Assembly: GCA_035235625.1 (NCBI GenBank)
Contig: CP141143.1
Location: 23,171,092-23,235,091 of the forward strand
Length of the DNA stretch: 64,000 nt
From: Saururus chinensis
Taxonomy: Eukaryota > Streptophyta > Magnoliopsida > Piperales > Saururaceae
Reading direction: 5' to 3'
A program made the translations under genes and the position numbers. Numbering within the stretch: the first letter of the stretch is position 1; every line of letters starts with the position of its first letter. The notes below the pieces were generated by a model. That model did no database searches. It saw only the letters and a list, made by a program, of their open reading frames with translations, and was not told where the DNA came from. Shown here in pieces: positions 62,730 to 64,000 of the stretch.

Positions 62730-63447
62730 TCAACATGATATCACACTAATATACTAAATACTCTTCGAAAAGAAGCATGACATTAGGAGGACCAACTTTA
62801 GTTTACAAAAGAATGATCATATATTTTTTTTAAAGTTGAAGCATGACACTGGGACCGTCCTCAGCTTATAGAATGCATTTCTTTTAACATGTATTTATGA
62901 ATTTTTTAGAGGCATATACTAAGGCTAAAAATAGTTCTTTTATAAGTAATTTATAAGCATGTAAAGAAAAAAAATGAATAGGTAGATGGTAATGTTGCCT
63001 AAGTGAGTTTTTATCTTCATAATCTTTTTTAATGATTAATATATGCACATAAAGAGAGGAAAATGATAATGCTATGTTTTTAAAACTCATTTGTCATATT
63101 TTTCTTCTTTCCTAGTGACTATAGTCGGATGTTCAAGGTGTAGTCATAATACTTGTTGAAGTATTTTTATTAATATTTTATACTAAAAACATATCAGTAG
63201 TGTGATACTTGATGTACTTTATATTTATATATTTTTATTTTTTTAGTTTGAGCCTATTTCAAGCTTAGGCTCATGATTCACTTATTGCAATTAGAGCTTA
63301 AGCTTGAGCTAAGCTTTGAATTTCCAATTCAAACCGAGTTTGAGATGAAAATTTTGAGCTTATTTGAGCTTTGAGCTGAGCTTCAGTAGTTCGAGTTTAA
63401 ATGTCCAAGCCCAATACTCATCTTAGCTCAGCTCATTAACACCCCTA

Positions 63448-64000
63448 GTCATTGATCTAAGCTGACTTTGGGTTAGAACTTGCCTTGTCAGACTCCCAAA
63501 GTTCAACACTTTATAGATGTAGAAAGTGGGATGAAGGTGATGAAGGCTAAACTAGTTCAAGTCAAACCAATTGATGGACAAAAGGGACAAAGGTAGAAGA
63601 TGATGAGAAGAGAGGATTAGTTAGGGCTATACTTATTCATTAATTCTAACTAAAGGCCCATAGCCTGTTACATAATAATGCCCTTATTGGGCCTAGGCTT
63701 TTATTTGCCTACTTACGATAATGAAAGACCTACAAGAGCCTTATGGGCCTTCCTATAGAAGACTATGGGCTAGATCAAAGGAAAAACTACTAATATATTA
63801 ATTTGAATGGACAATTCATAACAATCCACCATGCTGCGCTACTGCCCTGATCTCAAGGTACAAAATCTTGAAAACAACATAGAAGTCATCCTCAGACATC
63901 CACAAAGAATCCTATAAAGAACGGCCATGCCATCCAACTAAGATCTATGAAGCAAGACAACTAGAATGTTGAACATGGCAAGTGTCAATAATAGAAGATG
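63448..64000. other. Terminal spacer
   Basis: Non-coding, with nothing recognised up to the window end. Confidence 0.5.

Larger units (their letters stand above)
61996..63447. mobile_element. Possible hAT-like non-autonomous element, about 1.45 kb
   Basis: The left end TAGGATTGTTAATGAGCCGA and the right end (reverse complement TAGGGGTGTTAATGAGCTGA) are inverted repeats of about 25 bp with few mismatches. The 'aggggtgttaatgagc' form is common at ends of small hAT-like plant elements. No transposase is present, and no clear 8-bp duplication was found. It contains smaller MITEs at 62185, 62328 and 62629. Confidence 0.45.

Overview
This is a stretch of flowering-plant nuclear DNA. The genes have GT-AG introns, TATA boxes lie upstream, and most of the remaining DNA is transposon-derived. 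The very GC-rich coding in the intronless transporter gene and in CKX exon 1, against AT-rich spacers, together with a mannose-type jacalin lectin, suggests a monocot. That is inference, and I cannot name the species. No prokaryotic, organellar, CRISPR, tRNA or rRNA features were seen.

Three genes can be supported, all on the + strand. (1) A three-domain jacalin-related lectin (19911-25337) has seven coding exons, the first of which is only the ATG, and encodes about 577 aa. (2) An intronless AZG-type adenine/guanine (purine) permease (29943-31379) has its conserved C-terminal end in the wrong frame. (3) A complete cytokinin oxidase/dehydrogenase gene (46510-49944) has five exons and encodes 531 aa. 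It has a TATA box and four ACGT-core elements upstream and a Stowaway-like MITE in intron 3. All introns were placed by hand, and all exon joins keep the frame.

Layout. 1-11260: repeat-rich, with two direct copies of one dispersed repeat (one carrying a 1.5-kb Mutator-like insertion with a 9-bp target duplication), a 57-bp tandem array, a CACTA-type terminal region, and three decayed tandem copies of a 1-2 kb unit that may hold exons of a small minus-strand gene. 11261-16024: a giant (4.76 kb) solo LTR with 5-bp target duplications. 16025-19800: direct repeats and a foldback MITE. 19800-50000: the gene island, with decayed duplications of the lectin 3' region and several Stowaway-like MITEs. 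50000-53312: AT-rich spacer with a local duplication. 53313-60096: a second solo LTR of the same family in opposite orientation, itself split by a 2.13-kb nested LTR-like element with its own 5-bp target duplication. 60097-64000: AT-rich repeats and a possible 1.45-kb hAT-like element containing smaller MITEs.

The three genes do not form a known pathway, although a purine permease and a cytokinin-degrading enzyme about 15 kb apart both touch purine or cytokinin biology. I see no evidence of a novel multi-gene system. The points most worth a second look are the AZG frameshift, the inverted pair of giant solo LTRs around the gene island, a miRNA-precursor-like hairpin at 38678-38766, and the decayed small-gene family at 4.2-7.7 kb.
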